Source: Asterias rubens
Taxonomy: Eukaryota; Echinodermata; Asteroidea; Forcipulatida; Asteriidae
Assembly: GCF_902459465.1 (NCBI RefSeq)
Contig: NC_047082.1
Span: 9,794,545-9,858,544, forward strand
DNA length: 64,000 bases
Direction of reading: 5' to 3'
Shown: piece by piece, positions 12,615 through 23,935 of the stretch
How the letters are laid out: every line of letters starts with the position of its first letter
Numbering within the stretch: the first letter of the stretch is position 1
Translations under genes and position numbers: made by a program
The notes under the pieces: generated by a model
The model's database searches: none
Told to the model about the DNA's origin: nothing
The model's input: the letters and a program-made list of their open reading frames with translations, nothing else

Positions 12615-12950
12615 GGCGTGCTAAGTAAGAAAAGGAAAATCTTCTTAGCAGAAGTATAATCACTAGCCCAATGCTGTGTAGTTATAAATTTGACCAGTTC
12701 CTGAGCCGATTACTGCTAAGCAGAAATATTTGTTACGAGGTGTTGTTGTTCTCTGCGGATGAGCTTTACGAAATGGAGCTTGAAATGAGAAGATGTCGGA
12801 CTCTTGATTCTCTGAGACAAGCGCGCTAAGTAAGAAAAGGAATATCTTCTTAGCAGAAATATGTCACTAGCCCAATGCTGTGTAGTTATAAACTTGTTTA
12901 GTTCCCGTGTTGATTACTGCTAAGTGTTGTTCTCTGCTAAGTGAGAGATT
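12615..12950. repeat. Direct duplication of about 200 bp next to the ANKRD29 stop codon
   Basis: gtgctaagtaagaaaaggaa through cactagcccaatgctgtgta at 12,618 onward recurs from about 12,828 with the same order of landmarks, including tagttataaa and gattactgctaag. It lies immediately downstream of the ANKRD29 stop (minus strand), so the 3' UTR probably carries both copies. Confidence 0.75.
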
Positions 12951-12953
12951 CTC

Positions 12954-15900
12954 TTAGACCATGGTATGAGGCGAGTAGTTGGACTTGTAGAGGAAGTCGG
13001 AGATGATGTCATACCCTGCGTCCCTGGCAAGTTCCGACGCTGTGGCGCCCTCCTACATGGAAAAATTATAATAGCAATTTCTTAGATAGCGCATTTTACA
13101 ATTACTGTATCAATGTGCTTTACATTAGTGCCCTGGTCATTGGGCCAATAGCATTCCTTTAATCTTTCTCAGCTCCCTGGGGAGTACAATATATACAGCC
13201 CTGAGCTGCCATGGCACTACAATGGCTTTTTTATCAATATAAACCACAAGGGAAACTGACTGGGTAAATTTTGAAATGATTTGGGGGGTTGAACAAAGAA
13301 TTGACTAGAGTAGGATTCGAACCAACGACCTCCAGATTAACGTGCCGGCGCTCTACCAACTGAGCTATCTAGCCCTATGAACCTATAACCTCACAGGTAC
13401 TCATTTCTACCCCTGGGTGAGGAGAAGCCATTGACCGATGATCATACTTCAACTCGTAGCTTTACATGTAGGCTTACCTTGTAGGAAAATGCTGACAGCG
13501 CATCGGGACCTCACAGTGATATGCGCTGGTTTATAAATATTATTATTATTATTTTTACCTTGTTTTTAAGATTGACGTCTGCTCCTGCTTGTATCAACTG
13601 CTTGACTACTTTAAGATGACCAAATAATGCTGCTGCGTGTAACGCACTCTCACCATTCTGTAGAATGAAACAAAAAATGTGTTTCTTAAAACCCCAAAGA
13701 AAAGAAAGACAAAAAAAGCTACTTTTCTTGATCTTATAATTTAATGTATAGGCATGACGTACATGTTAGTGGGAATATTTGAGAGAGAACACAGGGGCTG
13801 GTCTACATGAGCATATGGTGTTGGCTTTAATAGACTTTTCAGGTTATTTAATTTCGGTTTTTTTCCCCCACGGGCAAAATCGTAGTTAAGACTAAAGTAG
13901 GAAGAGTTTAATGCCCGACATAAAAACATCATCTTCAAAATATAACGGAATACTTATATTGCTCACCTCTAGAAGTCCTAATGACGCACCGTGACTAACC
14001 AAGTCAGAAACACAGTCGACATGACCCTTATGAGCTGCTTTGAAGAGGGGCGTGGCACCGTCCTGTCAATCAAACATGAATACGCATGAATGGTAATTAG
14101 AATTCATGAGTTTTTTGTCGTCTTCTTCTCGAGTAAATGTATGTCAAAGCAGACACTCTCTTGTCGCCTCATACACATCTATTAGCCCCGGGGTACCATT
14201 TGATGGTTTAAAAAGGGGGCAGGTTGTAATGATATGATCTGCTGTTTGCTCCGCTGCACCACACTCACAAGCTGGACTTGGGAACCAAGCCCCCATCGGA
14301 ATATGTTGGCTTGACAGACAGTTTAGGATGAATTTGTTGGGTTCTGGATCAATTGTTGATTTGTTGCTAACAAATTCAACATATTTTTGAATACTTGTGT
14401 TATATTTCTATTAGCTATGGCTATTTGTTTTTGATTTGCATTGATGGCTTTCCATAGTTTTCCAACCTCGGTTGGCAAAAACGGGCTGTGACGTTGCAAA
14501 AGAAAGGTTTATAACCAACCCACCCCCAACCCATCTCTCAACCAGTCAATATTTCTTACCTCCCTTGACGCATCAATGTTAGCACCATGAGCGAGTAACT
14601 CCTTAATGATATCTGAATGTCCCATCTGAGAAGCAATCCACAGAGGAGTGGCCTTATCCTAAGAAAAATCAAATACAACAAAAACCGAGTTAATTCACAA
14701 TTAATGGTATTAATCAAGCCTACAGCTTACAGTGCAAGTCACTTTTTTGAGAATCACTTTGTTTTACTACAAGAATAATCTTAAAGAAAAAAAAGAAAAA
14801 TCTTACCAATCTTGGTCGGTTAACATCACCGTCTCTTTCTAGTATAAACTTGAGCATGTTGTAGTGACCATTTTGAGACGCGATGAACAAAGAGGTCGCA
14901 CCATCCTGTGCAAGAGAGAACCCACAAAGAATATAATTTCATTTTGGTTTTACCCATCCACCGATACGTACGATAAACACTGCATTCTAAGTGCTTTACG
15001 AGGCCCGAGCAGAGCTTAAATTTGTTCTGCTTAGCACAAATAAGCAGGATACCAGTCACGGATTGGACATGTGATGTAATATTTCGGCTGGTAACCTTAC
15101 TCTAGAAACATAATTTGGTTGAGCTTAGATACTTTTTTGCTGAAGGAGCTTAGCTACTTTTTTTGGCTTACATGCAAGTAGCTCTATGAAATTGGTCCTT
15201 GATGGGATTTGAACCTACAACCCTGCATTTTAAAGCAGATGTCAAATTTTGGTCAACGCCAAGGCCCACTTCTGTAAGGCTATTAGGCAGAAACAAAAAA
15301 CTGCTCAGCAATTTTTGTTTTTGAGTGGGGAACCTGTTAAAACAGTGAAACACCATATGGCACTTTGGCTGGTAACCTGTTGCAGCTAAGCAAGGAATTT
15401 GTCTTCCGTATCTGAATTGGTTTCTACATCTACGGCTACGGCTGTTGCTAAGGGTGTTGCTAAGGGCATCCTATACCTCAATGCATGCTGACGCAGAAAT
15501 CTAGATGTAGCCCCTGATGTAGCCGGCAATTCGGATACGGCTTTACTTACGTTCATAGTTCTGTGTATGTTTGCCCCTCTCCCGACTAGTTCCTTGACTA
15601 CATCCAGGTGATTACACTGGCAAGCGACAAACAGTGGAGTGCCACCATCCTGAAAAACATAAAATTATAATAGATGTTAAGTTTGCATCGGGGATACACT
15701 GATGTGTGTAAGCACTGTATACTCAGTAATTTCCGGCGAGACCTGTGAAAAAAATCAGTGATAACTAAATGCATACCTTTCCTTGAATAAATTTACCAAT
15801 CACAATATGGAACACGAACAAAGTAGTTTGAAAAAAGTTAGTTCCATTGGTGGATGGATTTGAGTAGTTTGTTGCGTAACAGCAGAGAAAGAAAAACAAA

Positions 15901-18900
15901 TCTGGTACCTGGCTTGGTAGATCGACTGTTGCTTCCTTTTCAAGTAGCTCCTTGACTATTTCTAAGAAACCACCTTGAGCTGCGAAGAAGAGAGCACACG
16001 TCCCTGTCTGAAGGAGCATAAGACATAAACAAAGCAAACAACATTAGATCATTGAAGTCTGGAATGATCTGTAGTATGTGTACAAACAAACTTTGTAACA
16101 CTCACAAAAGAGGAAAGCTTGAACAAGCTTGAACCGGCTTGAACCGGCTTGAACCGGCTTGAACCAGCTTGAACCAGCTTGAACCAGCTTGAACCAGCTA
16201 GAACCAGCTTGAACCAGCTACAAGTAGAACTGGCTAGAACCTGATCATTTGCAACTCAAAGTACAGTGCGTCTTCTACAATTTGTCCAGGGGAGCCCATA
16301 TTCACAAACTTTGTAACACTCACAAGAAGACAAAAGAGGAAAGCTTGAACCAGCTAGAACCAGCTAGAACCTGATAATGTGCAGCTCTCAATACAGTTTG
16401 CCTTCTACACTTTGTCGAGGAGAGGCCATCTTCACAGTGTAAATGTTTCATGAGTTAAAGTGGACAACTTTTTGGTACAACGACTGCTTTTTGAGAAAAA
16501 GGTTTTTTTCAGGGTTATAAGAGGGCGCACTATATTGAGAATTACCCATATTGCTGTCATTATCAGCCATTTAAACACCCCCACGTGACGCGCTCTCAAC
16601 CAATAGGAATAGCGAAACTGTCTGAGGTATTTATGAATATTTATTTATTTTTAACAGACAAAACAACTAAAAGTAATCATTCTCCCTTTACAAATGGTGG
16701 AAAAATAAACAGTGTTCAGACAGGAAGCTGTACTGGAAAGCAATGTCATTCTTTAGGCCTAATAAAAACATGTATCCTGTCCATGGGACATTATGTAAAC
16801 ATACTCAAGTACATTATGGTGTGTTTCCTTAATCGGACTGATGACCTGGGACAACTTAGACTTGGCAACGAATGCTTCTGTATTTCCTCCGGTTTTTGAC
16901 TTTGCAACGAATGCTTCTGTATTTCCTCCGGTTTTTACTACAAAACACGCTAACATCTTGTTTCCTTGTGTTTATTTAACAGCCATGGCAGTTAGGCTGG
17001 CGAATCCATACAAATAATGACCTACCAGGATTTAAAGGTTTTATAGGGCTGAGATTATAGGGAGCTTTTGTTTTTGACGGCGGATGGTTCTGCGACAGTA
17101 ACGTTGACATTTGGCATCATCTACGCATGCATAGACTTTGAGGACGGTCCCTTAATTTCTATGACAGAACTTGGGGAATAGATGTGCACTATTTACCTCA
17201 TTGCCAGTCAATATACATGTATGTATGACTGGTGTCCCGATTATTTTGTTTATGACCTTCATTTTAAGTAGACAAGTTAACTGTGCGCTTTTACTTTACT
17301 CACAGAATCCTTCAGTAGCCAGGGTATGATTGTATTGAGCTGCTCCAGAACAAAAAGTAGCTAAGCACAACAAAATTATGCTTAGCAGAATAAGGTTACC
17401 AGTGTAAAAATACTACATGTCATTTGTGTACCATTTGTAACCGGTATCCTAGTTATTTTGTTTAGAGTTATGGTGATGAAATTAAGTTACTCACATTTCT
17501 TCTTTCGTCAACTTGTGCCCCTTGTTCGAGAAGTTCCCTTACACAATGGAGATGATTGTTCGCTGCGGCAAGAATTAACGGTGTTGTCCCTTCCTGAAAT
17601 GAATAATTCAGAATTTACCATAGTCAGAATTTACAGTGATGGCCATTTCTGAAATAAATAATTCATGAGACAACCATAGAATTAACAGTGATGGCCATTT
17701 CTGAAATGAATAATTCAAATGAGACAACCATAGAAATAACAGTGATGGCCGTTTCTGAAATGAATAATTCATGAGACAACCCTAGAATTAACAGTGATGG
17801 TCATTTCTGAAATTTATGAATAATTCATGAGACAACCATAGAATTAACAGTGATGGTCATTTCAGAAATGAATAATTCATGAGACTACCATAGAATTAAA
17901 CAGTGTTGTCCCTTCCTGAAATGAATAATTAATGAAACAACCCTAGAATTAACAGTGATGGTAATTTCTGAAATGAATAATTCAGAGTCCTTTATGAATC
18001 ATTCATGAGAACTCCTTAAACCGTTACTCATTATGCTCTGAAATGAACACATTCGTAAACAAAATTGAAATTAGAGAGAGAAAAAACAGCTGCAGGGTAT
18101 TTCCTGTCCAGAAATTAAGAATTCTCATCTTGAACTGAATAATTGACAAAACAATGAAATTACTAATTCGCCCATTTCTACCTCCATCTTTTATACGGTG
18201 TTATTAAAACGGTGTCAGTTTTTCTACATTAATAATTACCTGGAAGAAACATTCTGCAAAGGATTCTGTGAGACCTAGATTTTGACAATTTGAAGATACT
18301 ATCACTTCACGCCGATACGATGACTTGTTTTTAAAGGTTCAGTCGCAAAAAAGCAAAGCTAACAAACAACTTACAATCACTGGTAAATTAACTGCCAGTA
18401 CATGTACATTTTGCCTGAATCCTTGACTCTAATCAATAATCCTTACTTAGCTCATTACGACCGTGGATAAAAAATTGCACTTGAAGTCAGTGAACTGGTG
18501 GTATAATTGATTGATGTCACACTGTTGACTTAAAGGCACTACGATAAGCATAAAAACTTACTTGGTAAACGAGCAATGGTGAGCTGTTGGTAGTAAAACA
18601 TTGTGAGTAACAGCTCCCTCTTAATACGTAGTTTTTGAGTAAGAAATAATTTCTCACTCAAATAATAAAAGACTTGAGGCCTTTTATTATGCATCTGAAA
18701 CTCACAAACTTGTGCAACAAGGGTGTTTTTTTCTTTCATTATTCTCTTGCAGCTTTAATGACCAACTCAGTACAAATTTTCACAGATTTGCTTTTTTATG
18801 CAGCATACAAAATGTTTGGATGCATCAAGTGATAATACTGGTCTTTGACAATTAACAAAGGTGTCCAATACCTTTAATGCTAAAAGCTCATTATTGGCAT

Positions 18901-21900
18901 CCCATCATCTCAATGTCCACCATGAAATAACTTATGTGTGTAGCTCAAGGACTTCTACAATGTAATGTTGGTTGACACACGACACTCTAGTGTAATATAA
19001 TACAAATTAATTTAACAACGTTTAAAGGCAGTGGACACTTGGTAATTACTCAAAATAATTATTAGCATAAAACCTTACTTGGTAATGAGAAATAGGGAGA
19101 GGTTGATAGTACAAAACATTGTGAGAAACGGCTCCCTCTAGAGTGATGTAGTTTTCGAGGAAGAAGTAATTTTCCACGAATTTGATTTCGAGACCTCAGA
19201 CTTAGAATTTGAGGTCTCGAAATCAAGCATCTGAAAGCACACAACGTCGTGTGACAAGGGTGTTTTTTGTTTCATTATTATCTCGCAACTTCAACGACCA
19301 ATTGAGCTCAAATTTTCTCAGGTTTGTTATTTTATGCATACATAATGTTGAGATGTAACACCAAGTATGAAGACTGGTCGTTGACAACTACCAATAGTGT
19401 CTAGTCTTACCTTATCTTTGCAATCCACGTGGACCTTGCCTCCATCAAGTGTCCTCCTGAGGAGAGAAAGATTTCCTTGTAGGGCGGCAAGATGAAGCTG
19501 CTGGTCGGACTTACTCTCTTTCTATTTAAAAAAATATATATTTTGTGTGTTTTTATTAATCAATATGAATGAGTTTTATAAACAATCCCCCCCCCCTCCT
19601 CAAAAATGTATGTAAAAAAAGTTCAAACTGAAAGTTCAAACTAAACTGTCTTCACATTGCAAATTCGACAATTTGAAAAGCCTGAATAATGTACCAGGTA
19701 ATGAAAATATTTACACAAAACAGGGGGCAAAGTTACCCCGAACAAAGATATTGACAAAATAGGGACGATGCCAATATAGGGCTAGATAGCTCAGTTGCGC
19801 CGGCACGTTAATCCGGAGGTCGTTGGTTCGAGTCCCACTCTAGTCAATTCTTTGTTCAACCCCAAAAATCATTTACAAATTTACCCAGTCAGTTTCCCTT
19901 GTGGTTTATATATTGAAATTATAAATCAACTAGGTTTACACAGTGAGAAACTGGGTATCTCACCCTACAACACAACTAACTACACAGACAAAATAAAGTA
20001 TTCACAGATGGTCATAATAATATCACATTTCTCGAAATTCCTGAGAGAATTCTGAATGACCTTTTGACACTTGATTGCCAAACCTGGGAAAACTCCAGGG
20101 AAAACACACACAATACATGGTTTTAAAGGGAAGGTTATTTATTTGGTAAATCACTCTTTAAATCAAGAAGCTTACAACAGGTTTCTGTAGTTTAAAGCGA
20201 TTTCACAAAGATGTATTCCTAACTGAGGACTAGTCCTAGGAGATATTAAAATATTAAGTTAGGCAAGCACTCAAGATAGGACTACACATAGTCTTAACTC
20301 TTTGTCAAATCTACCCAGTGAAGTCTGAAACCATCCCCTTCTAAAGAAAAACATCTACACAGGGAGTTGAACGAACTGCCATCACCGATGATGTCATCCC
20401 AGCCTGTCTGTCTGTTGATGTTTTCACTGAGGGTTGTTTTCGCTCAGTGGGTAGCATCTTGTTATGTTTGGAATGCAGGAAGACTGTCTCTGCTATCTCA
20501 TAAGGAAGGGATGGTCAGCCGAGCTGATATGACAACACACATAAGCCTTTCTGTATGAAAGGGCTCTTCCATGGGAAAACAGCATCTCGAGAGTTTTTTT
20601 TAATACAGTAGGCCTAACTTTAAGAGGGATTTTAACTGTGGCTATGCCGAGGTGTAGAACAAAGAGCTACTCCAGTAGCTTTTTCCCTCGTACTGTAACT
20701 CTTTGGAACTCCTTGCCTGGTGCATGTTTCCCTTCATCCTATATGATATTCAATCTTTTAAGAGGCATATCAATTCCTACCTTCAGCTCCACTGAGTTAC
20801 TACAATTCTATGTTTTCTTCCTTGTAGCCCTTTACCTAGAGTGGCTTTTAGCCTTGTTTTGGGCGAACTTGCATTACAAAAAAATATTTAAAAAATGAGC
20901 TTTTCCTATTTCAAAGTTTCAAAAGCATTTTATGGATGTGAATGTACTATCTCGACCTCTTTTACACTTTCGTCATAAATAACAACTTTTTTATAAATCT
21001 ATGTTGCTTTTCTAAAAAGGATTTGTTTTTATTAATTTTTGGTGTTACCCATATACACCGATGTGTGTAGCACTGTATACTCAGTACTAAAAAAAAAAAT
21101 TAATATTCTTTATCCCGATGCAAATTTAACATCTATTAGATTTGTTTTTAGTACGGCTGTTTTGCTATGGAAGTCCACAATATGGTTTATGTACCACATG
21201 TTATACAAAGATCATAGGATCCGGCTCTTGTCTGATTTTGCCATGGTTGCTCCGCCAACAATACTATCAATTTTAAATGTTAATTATTGCATCGGGGATA
21301 AATAAACTGTTTTTTTGCCCTTACAATAATGTGTACACAACGTAAGATTGATCATCATTATCATTTGCTACTATTGCGTGCCAAGACTCTTCAATTGTCA
21401 ACATGTTTTAATCATTTGATGACAAACTGTGACTCTACCCTTGCGTGAAATTACCTGCGTGAAATTACATTTCCAAATGGCTCTCCAAATAATACAAAGG
21501 CCACAATATAAGCTGGTTTCAACAACAAAAATTAACATCATGGTGTATTTATTTTCTAATAAAATAAATATATTGTTTGACTCATGCAACCCCAGCATCA
21601 AAATAAATGCATTGTTTTCTTATTTAAAAAAATGTCTCATTTGTAAACCAAAACAACATGGTAACCCCATAGTTGCGATATAGTAACCCGTCACCTGTCG
21701 GCCAAGAGGCCCATAACGTAACCCTCCTCCTACGTTATCGCAACTAGCAACCCCAATGTTATTATATATGCCTAAACTCTGAACTAAGCTTGGGCGATAT
21801 CGATTTATTTTATTCACGATATATCGCCGACAATATATCACGATATTCGATATAATCGCGATTTATTAGATTTGACATCATCAGTCTTTAAACTCCAAGT

Positions 21901-23517
21901 GAAAGTTGTAGAAGAGACAGTCATAGCATAACAGAGGTGTTCTGATGACCTATTCTTCTGGTTTTACTCCAAACCTATGGGGTGCAAGATGTCTCAGCTA
22001 GGAAATACATCGTGATATTGCGATATTTAATCAATATCGCGATATATCGCGATATATAAACATTTCGATTAAAACCAAATCGATCCGATATCGAAATCGT
22101 TTCCAAATTCATATCGCGATATTCGATAATATCATGATATCGTCCAAGCTTACTCTGAACATTGAAAACGATGAAGAAAATGGAGTCATTTTACATTCTT
22201 TTTAAGAGTTGGCAGCAAGTGTGCAGTAACACAGCAGTTTGGAAACAAGGAAATTTAATGTTTGAGAGTAAAGAAATTAAAAGCTTCTGATCAGACTGCT
22301 GGAAAAAAAATCTTTTAAATAACTTTTTTTCTTAAATGTATATTTTATAAGGAATGGAGATTGGAGAATATTGCCAGTTTGTTGTCCTTAAAAAAAAATT
22401 GAAATAATTTGAAATGCAGGGACTTTATTCAATTCCATTCCAGTCCTCCTTTAGAATCTATTATTAATGAACCCAAAATTTAGACCGACCTATTTTACAT
22501 TTTTTAAATGACATGATATTGAAAAGATGTAAATTCAAAAGTATTGGCGCCCTATCATAAATCATGTGTAGTTTTATTTAGGTTTAAAATGACAAATAAA
22601 GCAAGGTAAATGGAGATTTTTATTTTCAACTGTGTAGTCAGTAGGGGCCTACATGAAAAAAAACTTGGGATATCGGGAGGTATTTTTTAAATAAATATTT
22701 ATTTTTAGTATCGTAAACATGAGACCGCTTTTCTGACAACAGTCTAAAGATGAAAGAACAACCTGTGTTTATACTTCAGTCAGCAACCACATTTTGTAAA
22801 AGTTCAATATTTTGAATTACCGAACTGAAGACATTTGTCCATTTGTGTAACAGATATTTGGGAAACTGTCATTCGATAAAATGTAATTTAAAATGAACAA
22901 TAATTATTTATACAAATTTTAATATCTTGAATTGTCAAAAGTTAAACAAAAACAATAATTAATTCACTCAACAAAATATTATTATCAATGATCATAAATT
23001 ATTCAAAGTCTTCCTTATAATATTTTATAAATAATTCAGAATCTATACACGCTCATAAACTGAAAAAGAGTATTTTCCAAAATGCATTAACTAGTTTCCA
23101 ATCATCGGACAATCATCAAATGCAAAGTGCTTGTCATTAAAATGTGTGGGGTTTTTTTTTTGTATGAAACCTTACTTTATTACAAAACACAATTCAAGAT
23201 TACAAACTTCCTGCTGTGAAAAATTGCAGAAGGAAACTGGTATGTAAACATAACCCAAATTTATTCCAGGTCAGCAATGTTCAAGGTCCTAAGCCTAGTC
23301 AATAGGAGCATAAAATATTCCCGGGGCCCACCCAGTCGAGAGAGAATTCTGCACGGGTAGAGGAGACACAATCGACCCACGACCGTTCATCATCAACATG
23401 CATCAAATTTTTGTTATGAATGATGATTGATTCACGAAGACACGATGAAAACAATCACATTTCCTCCCGCAAATATTTAACAACAGCCGAGTCAGTTATA
23501 CTCACTTTAGCCGACAT
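12954..23517 (-). CDS. ANKRD29: ANKRD29, ankyrin repeat domain protein (10 exons, 303 aa)
   Basis: Coding exons in transcript order: 23517-23506, 19521-19411, 17593-17495, 16007-15909, 15649-15551, 14905-14807, 14658-14560, 14062-13967, 13657-13559, 13052-12954. All joins are GT-AG, phase 0, and give one open frame (303 aa; the vertebrate protein is about 300). Almost every internal exon is 99 bp and encodes one 33-residue ankyrin repeat beginning (D/E/N)G(A/T/E)TxL, for example DGATSLFIASQNGHYNMLKF and DKATPLWIASQMGHSDIIKE. The seventh repeat has 32 residues, as I recall for the vertebrate orthologue. The first exon encodes only MSAK, matching the tiny vertebrate first exon. There is no signal peptide or membrane segment; a soluble cytosolic binding scaffold is expected, with no established function. 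It is head-to-head with HBS1L, the start codons 418 bp apart. The start was chosen as the only ATG with a following GTGAGT in frame upstream of exon 2. Confidence 0.92.
13060..13395 (-). mobile_element. tRNA-like SINE (family A) plus 'GCTCCCTGGGGAGTA' repeat in ANKRD29 intron 9
   Basis: Read on the minus strand, 13,375-13,310 gives gggctagatagctcagttgg, gtagagcgccggcacgttaa and gttggttcgaatcctactct, a clear A-box and B-box with a cloverleaf-like layout. The anticodon position reads GTT (Asn-like), but position 33 is C rather than T, so it is not a working tRNA. The shared tail with ccaaatcatttcaaaattta and cccagtcagtttcc is also present at 19,776 and 54,870. The neighbouring 13,060-13,260 stretch is another dispersed repeat (ggtcattgggccaatagcat, ctccctggggagtacaatat). 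Confidence 0.75.
15405..15545. repeat. Palindromic 'CTACGGCTACGGCTGT' element, diverged
   Basis: Arms cttccgtatctgaattggtt with ctacatctacggctacggct and agatgtagcccctgatgtag with ccggcaattcggatacggct are inverted relatives. It sits directly beside the splice donor of the ANKRD29 exon at 15,551. Related copies are near 35,335 and 45,055-45,183. Confidence 0.6.
15660..15775 (-). mobile_element. SINE family B tail fragment
   Basis: Contains tttgcatcggggatacactg, atgtgtgtaagcactgtata and ctcagtaatttccggcgaga, the minus-strand version of the tail seen at 7,170-7,215. The tRNA-like head is absent. Confidence 0.6.
16080..16440. repeat. Segmental direct repeat containing a CTTGAACCGG decamer array
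   Basis: Positions 16,116-16,215 are a 10-bp tandem array (cttgaaccgg drifting to cttgaaccag and ctagaaccag). The flanks acaaactttgtaacactcac and cttctacaatttgtccagg occur again around 16,305-16,415 with only two or three decamers. The whole block was therefore duplicated and one array expanded or contracted. It lies in ANKRD29 intron 3. Confidence 0.85.
17594..18010. repeat. 52-bp minisatellite abutting ANKRD29 exon 3
   Basis: Seven to eight units of the form ctgaaatgaataattcatga + gacaaccatagaattaacag + tgatggccattt. The array starts exactly at the splice acceptor of the exon ending at 17,593. One unit near 17,900 still reads acagtgttgtcccttcctga, nearly the same as the exon edge acggtgttgtcccttcctga. 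The array therefore looks copied from the acceptor plus the first exon bases (see findings). Confidence 0.85.
18530..18877. mobile_element. TTAA-flanked MITE, family 1 (diverged)
   Basis: TTAAAGGCACTACGATAAGC at the left and aaaggtgtccaatacctttaa at the right. The internal aaagacttgaggccttttat palindrome is shared with the copy at 10,280. It lies in ANKRD29 intron 2. Confidence 0.75.
19022..19405. mobile_element. TTAA-flanked MITE, family 1, abutting an ANKRD29 splice donor
   Basis: Starts TTAAAGGCAGTGGACACTTG. Its right terminal repeat (accaatagtgtctagtc) runs to within a few bases of the donor of the ANKRD29 exon 19,521-19,411. The expected terminal sequence cactgcctttaa is altered to tagtcttacctta, so the intron's GTAAG overlaps the element's edge. 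Confidence 0.8.
19776..19925 (+). mobile_element. tRNA-derived SINE, family A
   Basis: Reads gggctagatagctcagttgc, gccggcacgttaatccggag, gtcgttggttcgagtcccac, then ctagtcaattctttgttcaa and the common tail cccagtcagtttcccttgtg. About five bases of the D-arm (gtaga) are missing compared with the copy at 13,310-13,375, so it is not a functional tRNA gene. Confidence 0.75.
20195..20320. repeat. Palindromic 'CTAGGACTAGTCCTAA' element, family copy 3
   Basis: Starts gcgatttcacaaagatgtat and ends gtcttaactctttgtcaaat, with gaggactagtcctaggagat inside. It is diverged but clearly the same family as 108-258. Confidence 0.65.
20638..20898 (+). pseudogene. Decayed 3' end of a non-LTR retrotransposon reverse transcriptase
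   Basis: The 86-codon frame includes PRCRTKSYSSSFFPRTVTLW followed by NSLPG and a cysteine-proline-serine-serine string. This matches the typical C-terminal tail of jockey/CR1-type element polymerases (RTxxYxxSFxPRTVxLWNxLP). After that it degenerates. No upstream polymerase domain with a catalytic YxDD is visible, so it is a 5'-truncated dead insertion in ANKRD29 intron 1. Confidence 0.7.
21040..21140 (-). mobile_element. SINE family B tail fragment
   Basis: ttacccatatacaccgatgt, gtgtagcactgtatactcag and atctttatcccgatgcaaat match the 3' part of the family B SINEs. A second gcatcggggataaa fragment lies at 21,290. Confidence 0.6.
21786..22153. mobile_element. Palindromic 'GGGCGATATCG' MITE
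   Basis: Termini agcttgggcgatatcgattt and gatatcgtccaagctta are inverted repeats. Both arms are filled with nested gatatatcgcgatattcgat palindromes around a roughly 150-bp unique centre. It is about 365 bp with no coding capacity and lies in ANKRD29 intron 1. Confidence 0.8.
22154..23505. other. ANKRD29 intron 1, 5' part; nothing recognised
   Basis: Very AT-rich unique sequence with no repeat family recognised and no convincing exon. The short frame at 23,420-23,638 (+) is the antisense of the ANKRD29 first exon and is not a gene. Confidence 0.5.
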
Positions 23518-23935
23518 TTCTAAAGCTGTATTTTATTTCAGTCAAGAGGAAGATCGGAATCTTCGGCAAATTCACAATTCTGGAAAGTTTATCCTTTGCA
23601 CTGGTCTGGTTCAGGTTTCTGGAGAATTTGACTTCTAAACCTATTCAGTTTCGGTGACATGCAATGAATGCACGGTGGATGAAATTTAGACTTGTCAATA
23701 AGTCGTTGAAAAATTGTTGTCATTCAATACCGTGTGAGGAGCGCGCTCCTTGCGATTTGAAACATACAAAGACTTGCAATATTAATCAAGTCTATTCCAT
23801 CTGAGGGCCCACAATGCAGCAGCCAAAATGGACGTTGGACACGGTGTCTTGTTGTACAATTCGCAGATAAATTGGCGAAAATATGGCCTTTGCATAGTTT
23901 TCTTCAGAATGTAAGCTTGTAACGAACTTGTCAAC
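23518..23935. promoter_or_regulatory. Divergent (bidirectional) promoter interval, ANKRD29 / HBS1L
   Basis: Only 418 bp separate the two start codons, which point away from each other, so both 5' UTRs and core promoters must lie here. It is richer in CpG than the surroundings (gaggagcgcgctccttgcga near 23,735). No TATA box stands out at a sensible position. ATGs at about 23,814 and 23,829 (aatgcagcag, aaaatggacg) would be upstream starts if transcription of HBS1L begins before them. Confidence 0.6.

Noticed and set aside
13310-13378. Functional tRNA-Asn gene
   Set aside because: The sequence has a cloverleaf-like head but C33 instead of U33, weak stem pairing, and a SINE tail shared with other copies.
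16116-16215. CRISPR-like array
   Set aside because: Units are contiguous 10-mers without spacers, in a eukaryotic intron; a plain minisatellite.
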